Part shown: in pieces, positions 22,879 through 35,500 of the stretch
Numbering within the stretch: position 1 is the first letter of the stretch
How the letters are laid out: each line of letters starts with the position of its first letter
From: Bullera alba
Taxonomy: Eukaryota; Basidiomycota; Tremellomycetes; Tremellales; Bulleraceae
DNA: 64,000 nucleotides
Reading direction: 5' to 3'
Assembly: GCA_001600095.1 (NCBI GenBank)
Contig: BCIX01000002.1
Span: 2,294,001-2,358,000, forward strand
Notes under the pieces: model-generated
The model's input: only the letters and a program-made list of their open reading frames with translations
The model's database searches: none
Told to the model about the DNA's origin: nothing
Position numbers and translations under genes: made by a program

Positions 22879-23842
22879 ATGAGCACGGAAGTCACCAACA
22901 CCAGCAGCTCCTCAGTCCAGAGCGGTCATGAGGTAAGTCGGGTCAGTCAAGACGAGCCGAGCGACCACTGATTTCTTCTAGGACCCACCTCCCTACCCGC
23001 CGATCGTGAAGGGGACCTCGCTCATGCTCGCCTATCGATTAAACGACCGACCCGTCCTACTCATCGGCGGAGGCAATGTCGCTTCTGGCCGGCTATTCTT
23101 CCTACTGGAATCCGGAGCCAAAGTGACGGTGATCTCGCCCGAGCCATTGGACCCCTCGATTCGATATCGACTAAAGACCAATCCCGACGACGTGACATAC
23201 CTACCCCGGGAGTACAAAGGTCGCGAAGACGATGTCAAAGTCGGCGACTTTGCCATGGTCATGACGGCGATCGACAACAACGAGCTCTCAATAGAAGTGT
23301 ACAAAATGTGCAGGGAGGTGAATGTCCCTTGTAACGTGGCAGACGTTCCGCCCTACTGCGATTTCTACTTTGGTGCTCAGCTGCGCAGAGGTCCTTTGCA
23401 AGTCATGGTCTCGACGGGTGGTATGGGTCCAAGAATAGGTGCCATGATCCGGAATATCATTCTCAAAGCCTTGCCGGATAACTTGGAGGAGAGTATAAAG
23501 GGTGTAGGAGCGCTCAGGGGTGATTTGAGGAAACGGGCTCCGGGAGTAGGAGGGCCTCTGGGACAAAGACGGATGGACTGGATGATTGGCATATGTGACG
23601 AGTGGGGAATGGCAAAGATGGCAGAATTTAATGATGAGGGATTGAGGAAGAAGGTATTGGACGAGGGATGGGACAAGGAGAAGATTATCAAGCCAAGCGA
23701 TATGGGCGTGGGATATAACTGGGATGGCGTCAAGCAGGTCTTGACTAGCACCTGGGCCGTAAGCCTGGGAACACTGACTAGTGGTCTGGCTATAGGTAGT
23801 ATAGCGACTGCCTACTATCTGCGCAGCGGAGCAAGACGATGA
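22879..23842 (+). CDS. MET8: Siroheme synthase Met8 (precorrin-2 dehydrogenase / ferrochelatase)
   Basis: Makes siroheme, the cofactor of sulfite reductase, so it serves sulfate assimilation and methionine synthesis. Two exons, 22879-22932 and 22982-23842, give 304 aa. The NAD-binding motif RPVLLIGGGNVASGRLFFLL is near residues 36-55. It is followed by AKVTVISPEP, VNVPCNVADVPPYCDFYFGA (containing the conserved Asp of the active site) and MVSTGGMGPRIGAMIR, which match Met8. The C-terminus carries a hydrophobic stretch (VSLGTLTSGLAIGSIATAYY) beyond the usual catalytic part. The first 18 residues are Ser/Thr-rich. Its 3' end converges with NMA1. Confidence 0.93.
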
Positions 23843-24000
23843 AGAGGCAGTCGCATGGTCTCTAATGTCCTGTACAATCAAGTGTATGTAGATGTTTAAC
23901 TTGGTCGAGGATACCGACCCCGGGAACTCTAGCCTATTATGATGGTACAACTGCTCGCTGCTTCAACCTTTTCCGTCCGCGGGCTCACGGCTAAATCAGC

Positions 24001-26123
24001 CTACTTCGTGATGGCCTTGGCGTCCAGGCCACGGTAGAGCTTGTGATCGTAGATATACTGGATGACACTATTCGGCAGTAGATACCTAAGAAGTCGGTGG
24101 TCAGAAGGAGTCTGAGATCTCTGGTAGGGTTGACTCACTTGATGCTCATTCCTCTTCGCACGAACAGTCTAACCTTTGTCGACGAGATGTCGTTATAGAT
24201 CAATTGCTTGATAACAATCACATTCCGTCTACGCAGTGTCAGCTCAAGCCCTTTGCTGCCTGTGAAGCTGTTTGCCCACCTGTGATGATACAAGATATCA
24301 TGGGAGAGGAGGAAAGCCCAAACGTCCGATCCGGCTCGTTCCACAATCAAGCATCCGAACCTCCCAAGGATGATATGCAGCTATGCTCTTGTCAGTCATG
24401 TACCACATTTCAACCCCAAGCGACTCACATCAGGCTCGGACCACACTCCCGGTTCACCGAAACTCTCGATCAAATCGCCTCCGGCCAGAAGCATAACCTT
24501 GAGCTTTCTCCGCTTGCCGTCGCTCATCACGAGCCCGCCTCCTTGCACATTGAGCATCTCGTTGAAGTGCTCTAACACCACGGCTGTTCGTTGATATTCC
24601 GGCTGTCCTGCTTCCCAGGGATCCACCATCAACCAAGTCGAGGTGTGCTCTACTGCCAATTCACACATCCGTACTCTGTGGATAGCCGGTGCGAGTCCTG
24701 CTTTCTTGTAGTATGAGGATCTACAGGCAGCGTCAGCTTCGTTCAAGCGTCAAGGATCAGCGAGCTAAACTCACACTGGCGAATAGTACCCGGCCATGAT
24801 CTCGTACGTTTGCGACTCTAGGATCTCATCCTTGGCCATCTCGAACATACGCAGGTGGAGATATGTTGGAGGGGAGAATGAACCACATGCCACAATGACC
24901 AGAGGGATCTTGGACTCATCTAGACAGAAGATGATCAGCAACTCTGCTTCGTCTCAAGTGGCCAGACTGCACTCACCCTTCATGGTCTTCCGCAATCTGT
25001 GCTGGGGGAACTTATACTCCGCCTCGCCCTTCATATACAGCTCGCTACCGAACGCTGCCTGTGGTGCACTCTCGTCCAGATCCGCTTCTCCATCGTTCAG
25101 ACCATTCAAGGCGTCATATCCAGTTTCCTTGTCGCGCGTCCTCGTGCTCATTTTTCTTGACCGCTGTTGATTCGGTTGCCCAGGTTGACTTGATTTCGCC
25201 TGCACAGGTGTCGAGAGATTGTCATTGAGGCCCTGCGCGACGCCAGCAATGTTGCGGGGAATCGGCGAGATCGTTGCGGTGTCATCCCCATCCATTTCTC
25301 CGTCCACTTCCTCACCTAAGTCCTCGGAATCGGATATTGGAGGCGAATCTCTTGGTTGACTGGGAGGAACATGGACCGCACTCATGCCCGCTTTATCGTC
25401 GAGCAGCCGTTCCATCAACGAGGCGTTCTGTTTCGTAGGCGATGAAGGCATGCTGGCGCCCGGCGAAGTTGGATGTCCAAACATGTACCCCGACAATAAG
25501 GTCCTGCTTCTCGAAGAGGACAGCTCGTCGTCCTCCGACGTTGGGACCCTCTGATGTCTCCTCGTGTCTTCCATCTCCAGCCCATCGTTCAACGAAGCCG
25601 AATCTCCCCTTTGTCCGTATGGATTTGCATTGTCCAGCACGACTTGGGATTGGGGCTGTGTTTGGGGCACGAAACCCCTCTGTGTTATTGCGATAGGCGC
25701 AGATGAACCTGAAGCTGCCGAGCTCGACGAAGAAGTTGTCGTCAAGGAAAGTCCTGCTGAAGGCTGGCCCTTGGGACTCTCCAGTATAATGTCGGATCCA
25801 CGGTGGGTCTGACTCTGCTGCGACTGCATCACCGGTCGGTGCACCGGCGGTATTTGATTTGTGGGTGACTGTTGGGTATGTATCGCTGGCGCATCGAGGG
25901 ACAGATGACCTGGCTGCTCTTGGTTGTGCTCTCCGGCAGCTGCGAACGGTGGTCTGAACAGAAAGGCATGTCAGCGTTGGTTCACTGATGCTCGTTCGAC
26001 CATCTCGGCCATGGCCCGAATCCCCATTGCTTTTCGGCCGGCGACTCACGAGTCATTGTGGAAACTGTGCAATCCCATCGCTGGGAGTACCGGCGCAGGC
26101 GACTTGAAGCCGTTGCCTGCCAT
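24001..26123 (-). CDS. NMA1: NMN adenylyltransferase with long disordered N-terminal extension
   Basis: Forms NAD from NMN and ATP. Seven exons: 26123-26050, 25953-24977, 24919-24775, 24720-24429, 24380-24280, 24228-24139, 24085-24001, giving 587 aa. The catalytic core starts at about residue 351: VIVACGSFSPPTYLHLRMFE (nucleotidyltransferase G-F-x-P-x-x-x-H motif), LMVDPWEA, LLAGGDLIESFGEPGVWSEP, FGCLIVERAG, and NDISSTKVRLFVRRGMSIKYL (ISSTKVR is the C-terminal ATP-binding motif). The first 350 residues are Ser/Pro/Gln-rich, with no visible domain. Most NMNATs lack this. The two parts are joined in frame across the intron at 24976-24920. Confidence 0.9.
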
Positions 26124-26571
26124 CGTGTCAAACGTAGGTGGGTGATAGGTGGGCAAGTGACTAGGCTCTCGGTGATGAACGTTGCAAGTTGCTTGCTCGT
26201 TGCTTGTTGTTTCTTCGACTCGCTGTTTGATAAGCGTTTTTTATTCCTCCGCGTCGGTCCAATACAGGTCCTCCCGGTTGTTGAGACCGGTGATCGTGTG
26301 CCCCTTCTTCCGAGACAGCCGAGCCTGCTGACCTGGTGCGAATGTGGATGGATGAGGTGAAGGTGATCACGGGATGCAGCGTCCTATGCACAAAGACGAT
26401 TTGATTCGAGACCTGCGCGAGTCGAGGATGCTTGAAGTTGAGGTGAAGAGTACGGTATGAGTCACCGCCGCCGCAATTACGGCGACAACAACAAATGTCG
26501 TGATCGTCATTTTCATGTCCGAATACTCTAGACTCGTGACTAATCTACCCTACTTCACATTCGTAATACTC
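26124..26571. other. Intergenic, NMA1 promoter / dynein 3' end
   Basis: About 450 nt between two minus-strand genes. No supported gene is seen. Confidence 0.4.
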
Positions 26572-29500
26572 CTATCCCGCAGTCAAGCACACACCCCGCT
26601 GCGAGACTACATCCCTCGTCAACCCATTTGTCTCCAAATCCACACTGAAGAGCACATCGCTCCTATCCCCGTTCAGATACACCGGCAAATTGACGCTCTG
26701 CGCCCCGCGTATCTTCTCCGCGAGGTTTTTCTGCCTCCAGGTTAATTGGGATGGACCCAGAGGAACAGATTGGCCATCGTTAAGCGAAAGCTTTTCGTCT
26801 TTCCAGACCGCTCCAGCGAGCTTGAAGCCTATGCACCACCGCGTCAACACCGATCCGCCGGGGAGGCACGCTTCGCAACTCACCTGTAACTGTAAAGCTC
26901 TCTTCGCTAGACGCCTCTTCCACATCGAGACTCAGCACCAAAGTCTCCAAACTCCATCCCTTGGCATGCGCCACCGCCTGCCTTGTGGCGGTAATATAGG
27001 CCTCTGGCTGGAACAGTCCACCCAGCCATATCCCATCGTTGACTCCTCCACTGGCGATAGCCTCGAGCTGCTTGAGTCGAAGGGCAAAGTCGTTGACGAA
27101 CCCAGATACCGAGACTCCCTTCGCCATCTTGTACTTGTGCCACGATGCAGGCACGGTACCTGATGCGGAGTCAGCGACGACTCCTCATCGCATTGGATTT
27201 CAAACTCACCCTTGTTTAGATCCGACATCAGGCTCCTCAGCTCGTTGGTCTGCTTGACAGTACCCTCGCATGCACCCTTAAGATGCTCCAGATCGCCTCG
27301 GACCTTGTTGAGTAACTTCTTGCCGGTCCTGTTCTCACGCAGGAAGTACCTGTTCAGAGGGCCACTACTGCTCGATAGAGCGGTAAGACTCTGAGGCAAG
27401 CTGCTTAGCCACTCTTCGGCATGGGTCTTTAGGGCGGTCATCCAGGTGGGTCGACCGGCCGTATCGGCAGCGACACCCGATGCTTCGTCCTCGTCGTCAT
27501 CCGTTGTTCGCATTTTGCGTAGTTTGACGACCGTCGCTTCGCCTTTAGCAAGATCAGTCACCGATCTCCAACAACTGATCGGACTCACCTTCGGCAGCAG
27601 CGACGACGGATTCTGCGGTACTGGGAAGACCCAACCATGCTGGTGGTTCTCTCTCCGGAAGAGTCGACACCCAGTCTGTGAAACCCTCGAGCCTGGTACC
27701 CTCAGGTACACTCAACACCCCTTGCGCCACGCTGTCGACCAGGTTGAAATCCGGTTCATAGGCTCGGACAGTGAAGATTGAATCGACAAACGCGTCAATG
27801 ACCCTTTGGTCGTAGTCGGAATCGACTCGACCACCATACACAGCTTGCTTGATTAATGACCGGAGTGCCACCCAGGGGATCTGGTTTGGATCGATGTTGC
27901 TCCTTCCCTTTGCCAGATTGGCCATCCAGACGTCGATGGTGTGCAATGCCGCTTCAAAGTCAGAGTCGTTGAACTCGTAACTCTTGGACCAGCCGAGAGG
28001 GAGGTATCGTAGTCGTTCTTGCACCACCGCATGGAACCAGGCGAGGAGGAAGAACAACCTCGTCTTCTCTGCGGGACCGCTCGTTAATCTGGCTTGGGGC
28101 AGGGACTTTAGGGTTTCGAGTAGGTTGGCTCTGACCCCTGGAGGTGGCTCGTTCATGATGACACGTGATTGGCGGAGGATGTTGATCGGGATCACCGGAC
28201 TCGTTTCCATCGTCAGGAAGAGTCTAAAGTTCGGCGAGGGTGATAGACTGTGAAGTCGTTTTTCGAGCTGTCCGAGCCAACCAGGTGCTAGATGTACGTT
28301 CTTGAGCAGTACCCAGGATCCTGTCCTCGCGGCCGAGGCGATAGCTTGGTCTGCCAATTTGAAGCCTTCCACCGATCCCATAGCCACAGACACGCAGTCC
28401 GCATTGACGCTTCGGCACAGGTTGTCGATTCGATAGCTCGCATCGTAGCCTGGAACAGATGCTAAAGCGACCGGGTTCGTTGGCCGGACCTCGTTCTTGA
28501 TCATCGAGGCGAGGTCGTATGCCGTGTCGAGCTCGATACCGAATGCTGCATTGGCGAACAGCTGGAATGTCGGTACCAAGCGATCTGCTCGGAAAGCTTT
28601 GGCTATGGTGACCTTTCGCGCCGAAACAAGCAGATCTACCAGGTCAGTCACTGTCTTGGTCGAGTACTCACCTTGAGCGGGCGACCACGGCCACGGCATT
28701 TGGGCATGCACTGGCCCGTCGAGATAGGCTCTCCACGCATCCGCGTTTGACTCTAGATCGGCTTCGAGAGTCCTCACAGAGTCGGCTCCGATATAGGTCT
28801 CCAATACTCGTCTTTGCTGCGGAGCGAGAACGAGGGAATCGGCGTTGTTTCCACCTAGCATCTCCAACACCGCATCGAGTTCGTCGATGATGGCTTCATC
28901 GACCACACCCTTGAGTCGCAGCTTGGCTAAAGTGACGGCGAGAACAACATGGTCCGTGTGTAGGAGGGACCTCGCTGTTCGTCGATACGTGACCAGGAAG
29001 AGATCGTTGAGCAGAATCGTCTTTCGCTGCGCCATATCCACCAGTCCTTCCAGATTGGGGTTTTGCAAGAGGACAAAGTCGAAGATGTCGAGGAAGTAGG
29101 CCAACGAGAATTGGTAGAAATGATTGATATTCGCCAATTGTTCGAGGGTGAAGTAGATGCCGCTGCAGGCTTGAGCTAGAGGGAGGTACTCTGCCGTGAC
29201 CGCCTCGACCTCCTGCATCACAACTTCCGTGTCTTCGACCTTGCGAGTAATCTCGGCTGCTTCCTTCTTGAGCACTTCGAGCGTCTCAATCACCTTGTCG
29301 TCGTCCAGGATACTGCCCGTAGACTCGTTGAGAGCTTGGAGCAAGGATCGTTCGAGGTGTCGAAGTTTGAGCCTGAACTCGCCTTGGATCTTCATCAGAT
29401 CGGTTCGTTTCTGGTCGATCTCCGGTCTCTCCACCTTGAGAACCTTGTCGAGGGCCTGGGTCTGAAGACTGCTTCGCGTCATGGTGAAATTGACAAATGT

Positions 29501-32500
29501 GACTCTTGAGCAGATATCCGGGGAGAACTCGACCGATGGATCTCGAGTGGAGAGGAACATGGTGAACGAGGGGGAAAAGTCGATATCCTGGTTGCCAATG
29601 CGGATAAGCACTCGGCCACCTGTTCGACGGAGCTCCTTGTTCAACACCGAGTTGAGGATCGGATCCAGATTCTCGACGTCCTGAATCAAAAGAGGGTTAC
29701 CGAATCGAAGGGCGCTTTCCAGGTTTTTGAGGAACGCCTCGTCTAGGAACGATGTGACAGTGATCTTCCGATCCTTGTACTCGTTTTGGAGGAAGCTCGC
29801 AGCTTGACCCGTCGGATCCACTATCAAGGGGTATCGGTTGTACCTCTTGAGCATTACCGCATTCTCGATACAGAGGTTGTCAGCTGGAAGCGAGTTGGAC
29901 TGCCAGCCGAGACGTTCATCGGCAGTCGAGAGGAACTCGGCAAGGGCCAAATCCTGTTTGAACGATATGCCCGCTTCGACCAGATGTTCCATCCATTCTC
30001 GTCGCATCGTGTCTCGATAGTGTTGGTCGAAAAAACCACTGTAGGCGAGGAAAGCTGACGAGACCAAGACATCACCAACGATCGTTCCCATCTCCGTTTC
30101 GAACGTCTTGCTGCCGGTATCCCATCGCTCTTGCTCGGATGACAGACTTCCGAGTAAAGTCATACTTCGATCGACTTTGCCTTGCACGCGATCCATCTCA
30201 TTCTTGATCGCTTGGGTTTCCGCAATCAAGAGAGCGTATTCCTCCTTGTATCTGGCGATACTGTTCTCAAGCTCGACCACCGTATCCGTCACCACCTGTG
30301 CTTGGTGTTTGGTCGTATCGGCTTGTTGTTCCAGCGATTGGACCTCGGCACGCAGAGGGGCCACCTTGTCGAGAATCTCGGAGAATCGAACTTGAGCAAT
30401 GACCCACTGGACCAATGGTCCACAAGCTCTACTGGCTCTGTTGACCGTCTCGTAGTTGAATGCCGGTCGACTGATGTATTCTCGCATCATCTTGTCTCTG
30501 ATAGACTTTGACATCTTCTTGGTGTCAAAGTTCTGTATGCTCGAGATGAAGTCGTCTCGACGGATGATACTCTGGACCGCCTTCCAGCTGTCGATTTGGT
30601 GTCCGAGAACGGTACAGGCGGACTCCATGGCGATCTTAACTGCCTCTGGGGGGTTGGCCATGGAACGGACTTCGGCCAAGTGCTGCTTCTTGATATTGCC
30701 GACTGCAGCCAAAGCCTCCAGTACCGCTGGCTCAGCTTGAGCGAGGTCTTCCTGCACAATAGCCTGTCTTTGACGGATGTAGTCGTCTTGCTGTTCCAAC
30801 GCCGCCTGGATTTGGATCGAGGCAGCTTTCTTGGCTTCTGCTTCTTGTTGATCCGTGACCATTTGTCGCAACTTGTAGTTGGCCTCTGCGTTCTTCGCCT
30901 CGAGCTGGGTACTCTTCGTCGCGAGACTTTTCCTCAGCTCCTCGACTTGGGTGACCGTAGCTCTGAGCTTGTCCAGACCGACGTTGAGGTGTCTTTGCTG
31001 CTCCTCGAGTTCCTCCTTCTTCTCGTTGAACAGACGGACATAATGATTGATGCTGAACAGTTAGCAAGAGGCATTTATGAAGGACTCACAAGTCGAGGAA
31101 ATGTCTCGGAGTGACATAGTTGTATCTTCCCTGTCTCTTGGCCAGCTTCGCCGTGATGGCTTGCATAGATTGATGTACGTATACCATTCCGTTGATGATC
31201 GCTTGTCGACGAGATGGCGGTACCGCTAGATCTCGGAAGATGATTGGGAAAGGAGATGGCGCAGTGTACATTGAGTCCAGATCGAGCGATTGGGTGAACT
31301 CGTAGCCAACCTGATACAACGCTTGATCGGTCCAGTCGCCAAACCAGTCGAGCACACATCTGTTGAACAAGGCAGGGGAAGTCGCAGCCCTCGAAGCCAG
31401 TCCATTGGCTGGCGGGTTCATAGTGAACACGACGTGCAAGTTCCGAGCGACTTGCTGAGTGAACCATCGATACAGCTCCTCGTGCGAGTCCAGCATCAGA
31501 CCGTCCCTCTGCGATCCCTCCTTGCACGCTGTCATCAACGCGGCATGTTCGTCGCCTTCGAACAGTCCTGGCACCTCCGCGTTGGCCAGCAGGGTGTTCA
31601 TTCTCTCCAGGAAACCAGAGTCGAGAACGTTGGATTCGTCCATGATGAAGCAGATCTTCTCGCCTTTACACCCGGCACGTCGTAGAACCGTTCGAAGGTC
31701 TTCGTCAAAGTCGGCGCCGGTGTATTTGTTGGACACTTGGATCTGGAAGATGCTCAAACCGTTCATCCAGGCGACAAAGCGGGATAGCGTAGTCTGATCG
31801 TGAGCTCACATTCAGTGTTCAGAACTCACCTTTCCTCCTCCACTAACACCGATGAGCAGCAAATGGCCCTGGAGCTGCCTGAATACTCTGTCGATACGCA
31901 AGACATGATCCAGCACATCGTTAAAGAGCACCAACTGGACGTCCAGCTCTTCCTCGTGGAAGACCCTTAGTCTCGCTTTGGTGTATTCTCTGAGCTGTTC
32001 CCGGTCGACCGGGATGTAGTGACGGGAAGTCCAGTTGGAAAACAGGATGGGTCGAGCCAGAGCCTCTCTCAGATCGAGCTGCGAGAAATGCTGACCAGCA
32101 ATGTCGTTGACCAGGTCGTCCGTCCACGCCTTTTCGGCCTCATTGACCAATCGATCGGAGAACAAACGGAGTGCCTCGTGAGCCCACACTCTGACGAGTC
32201 CCTCCGGGGAAAGAGTCTCGAGCGGCTTGATGGCTTCGTAGATACCTCGACACCATCGTGTCAACTCTCGGGGACTGTAGATGTAGTGCGCTTGGATATC
32301 GGCGGTGAAGCGTTTCTGCGAGGCGAGATAGAAAGACACCATCGCCTCGGTGAGTTGATCCGATTGACCTCGTAGGGTGGGCACCACTTTGAGTAAGGCT
32401 CGGTTGAATGTCCCATAGATCTGTTTCAACGAGATTTCCCCTGGGTAATCGACCATCACCACCGGAGCGTGTCGAAGGAACCGGTGGCTGAGAGGGACTC

Positions 32501-35500
32501 GACCTGGATCGGTAGGAGGGTTACAAGCGCCCACAAACTGGATGCGCTCAAGTTTGACCCATGATAGGTCTGTCGTCCTCCAGAAACCATTACTCTCCAT
32601 GAGCTGTCGGAGGAACGAGATGACTCTCTGCGTACCGTACTTGTCGAGAGCGGGTAGATTGATCTCGTCGCAGAAGACCACCAACCAACGACCGATCTGC
32701 TGAGGCGCTAGCACCACTCCATTGGGCGTCTTCTTGTACTCGCAGTACTGCTCAAACGTCTTGAGGATCAACTCTGGCGTGGTTGCTGACGAGAAGTTGA
32801 GACCGACAACCTCGAGATCTGGCAGTTTTCGTAGTGCACTGAACAGAGTCATCGTTTTACCAGAACCTGGAGGTCCACAGAGCATCAGAGGGCGGTGCTC
32901 GGCCAACCAGCTGTACAGGACGTCCTCGTGTCGGACCGTATCGATGGTCGGGATGACCACGTCCGACTGAGTGATGGCGTGTGTCTCCACCTCCACCGTG
33001 GGCACTCTGGATTGCCAAGATGTCCACTGGGCAGAAGCCACATCGACGTCGTAGTCGATCAAGGAACCACCTGTGAGGTCTGGCGTTTCGATACCGGACT
33101 CGACTCGCAGGTAATCGCCAAATAGAGCTCGAGTGTCGAGCGGACTATCGCCGGCGAAGGACCAGATGAGGTTGAGCAGGAATCGTTTGGTCACATATGC
33201 CTCCACCTTCTCAGATGACAAAGGGAAATCGCCATGACGAGCGTTGTAGTCCAGCACGTTGCGGAGCGTCGCTCGGAGCAGGGAGAAAAGGGTGTTGAGC
33301 GCGCGGACAGTCGTGAAGTCCATGATGTGTGGCAAGGTCTGGACATATTCCAGAGCTCGGCTGACCAGTCCCTCCGGAGTGAAGAAAGGCTGAAGGAGAT
33401 CGACAACCTGCTTTTGGACCTGTCCATCGGAAACAGTCCCGTCGCCAAAGTCCCCGCTGTCGTCGTCGTCGGCTCCGACTGTCGTCAGGGCGAGCGTGCG
33501 GAGCTGATGTTGACAAATCATCGCGGTGTCAATGACTTCCTCGCTGAACCAGATCATACCGCATCGCGAGACCGTGGCGAGTGTAGCGTATCGCAGGTGC
33601 TCGACCTCGAACATAACGCGAACATTTGGAGGTAGGTTGAGTCGTTCTCCGTTCGGCAAAGTGAGCAATTTGTTGTCATCCAGAACACTGTTATCGATCA
33701 GCTCCGCACGGTCAACATAACTCACCTGTTGAGGTTCTCTACCCATTCTGGGTCCACATCGCCATCAAAGATGATCCAGTGTCGCTTCGTGGTCTCCCCT
33801 CTGACGTTGTCAACAATCTTTCGCAAGATGTGGGTAAACAGACCGTCGTTCCACTCTCGAGTCGTTGGGTCCAGGGTACCATACAAGGCTTCCTTGTCGA
33901 TGGCCTTGGGATCAATGACGTACGAGGTTCCCTCCGTACCGTCAAGTCGCTCAAGTGCAGCCAGTAGGACTTGCCAGGCTTGAGTCTTTCCAGACCCCGA
34001 AGGTCCCACCATCATGAGACCGTGAGAGATGTTCTGGATTTGGTACAGCTGGGTGACTTTGTCGACCCACAATGATCCCGCGACGAGATGCCTCTCAGCG
34101 CAGACCTCGAGGACCTTCGCCTTGAGGAGGTCAAGATCCACCGGAGCGTAGTCGACACCAGGGAAAACGTCTTGTAGCAGTCTGTACAGTCAGCCACTGT
34201 ATTGTTGCAATGACTTACGATTTGAGCAATGGTACGTCTTCTGCCACAAGCTTGGGTACAATCGTTTCAGTCACCGATTGAATCATGATTTGCTGTTCCA
34301 CATTGGACTCGTCGGCTTGATCCTGCCCAGATCCCAAGTGTCGATCTCTTTTGAGTATACCAGCGCTGGCGAGGACGGCTTTGAGTGCTCGTAGACCGAA
34401 ATCGTAATGAGGTTGGGATGACAGCTGCTCGGCGCAGAGACTGAAGAAGGGAACAATCTTGGACGACAGGGTCTCTGCTGTACGGAATCCCTTCGAGAAC
34501 AGCAAGACTTGTGCGATAAGCTCTTGATCTGGACGCGTCATGGCCATGCTTCGGAACAACTTCTTCAAGTTATCCGGGAGGTTGGATCGACCTGCGTAGC
34601 CAGGGTTCATGGTGATGAAGATACCGGTGCGGGTGTTGACCTTGAGCTTTCTGCCGACAAGCTCGACCTCGGCGTTGGGATTGGTCACAGCTTCTGAGAG
34701 ACCCAGCTGGATGCTTTGTACTTGTTGCGACACCGCGGAAAGAATACGTTCTTCCAATCTGTTGAACTCGTCGAAGCATCCCCAAGCTCCGACTTGACAC
34801 AATCCGACAAAGATTCTTCCCATGGCTTGGAAGTCGAATGTCTCGTCGCAGCAGAAGACCAAGACGAAGCGGCCAAGTTGGACACCCAATGCCTTGACAG
34901 ACTCTGTTTTACCAGTACCGGCAGGACCGAAGGGTGAACCTCCCAGCTGGTTGTTGAGCGCCTGGGTCAAAGTGAGGTAACATCGATCCGTCAAGGGGGT
35001 TTGGACGAGCCGATCTGGAATTCCGAGATACTCGTAGCCGTAGGGGAAGATCGCGTCGGCCATGCGCACCTCGAGTCGCTTGAGCGGGTCTTCGTGGTCG
35101 AGTAGGTTGAATCGCATGTGGTACAACCACAACCAGTCGAAGCTGTTGACATCGGTCACGCCGCTTGCGATCAGACCTCGGATGACGTCTCTTTGGTGGA
35201 CCAATTCAGTGATGAGATGTTCGCTCTTTCGACGCTGCAAGACTGGTATGTCTTGCAAGACTGTATCAGCCAGGATATCGAGAGTAGATGTAACCATAGC
35301 GAGGGCCTTTGGCAGAGAGTTGGAAATGGTCGCTTCTACGGTCTCGGTCCAGACAATTTGTACGGCCAGGACAACCAGTTGAGCAGGGTATGAAGCGATC
35401 CATTCCGCCAGGTTGTCATTGGAGATCACCGCGTCGATCTTGATTATCTCCCTGAGGTCTGCCACCGATCGGAAGAGGAGCTCGGCCAGTGATAGCCTCA

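Noticed and set aside
24280..24380. Apparent frameshift in the NMN adenylyltransferase fifth exon
   Set aside because: On rechecking the exon is 101 nt and keeps frame through HIILGRFGCLIVERAG. The shift was a counting error.
28610..28675. Intron inside dynein marked by GTGAGT near 28670
   Set aside because: The frame stays open and reads as plausible coding sequence ([20 protein letters not shown]). The candidate intron length (59 nt) would break frame.
29786..31797. Several plus-strand open frames opposite dynein
   Set aside because: They are antisense shadows of the dynein coding sequence with no independent domain signal.
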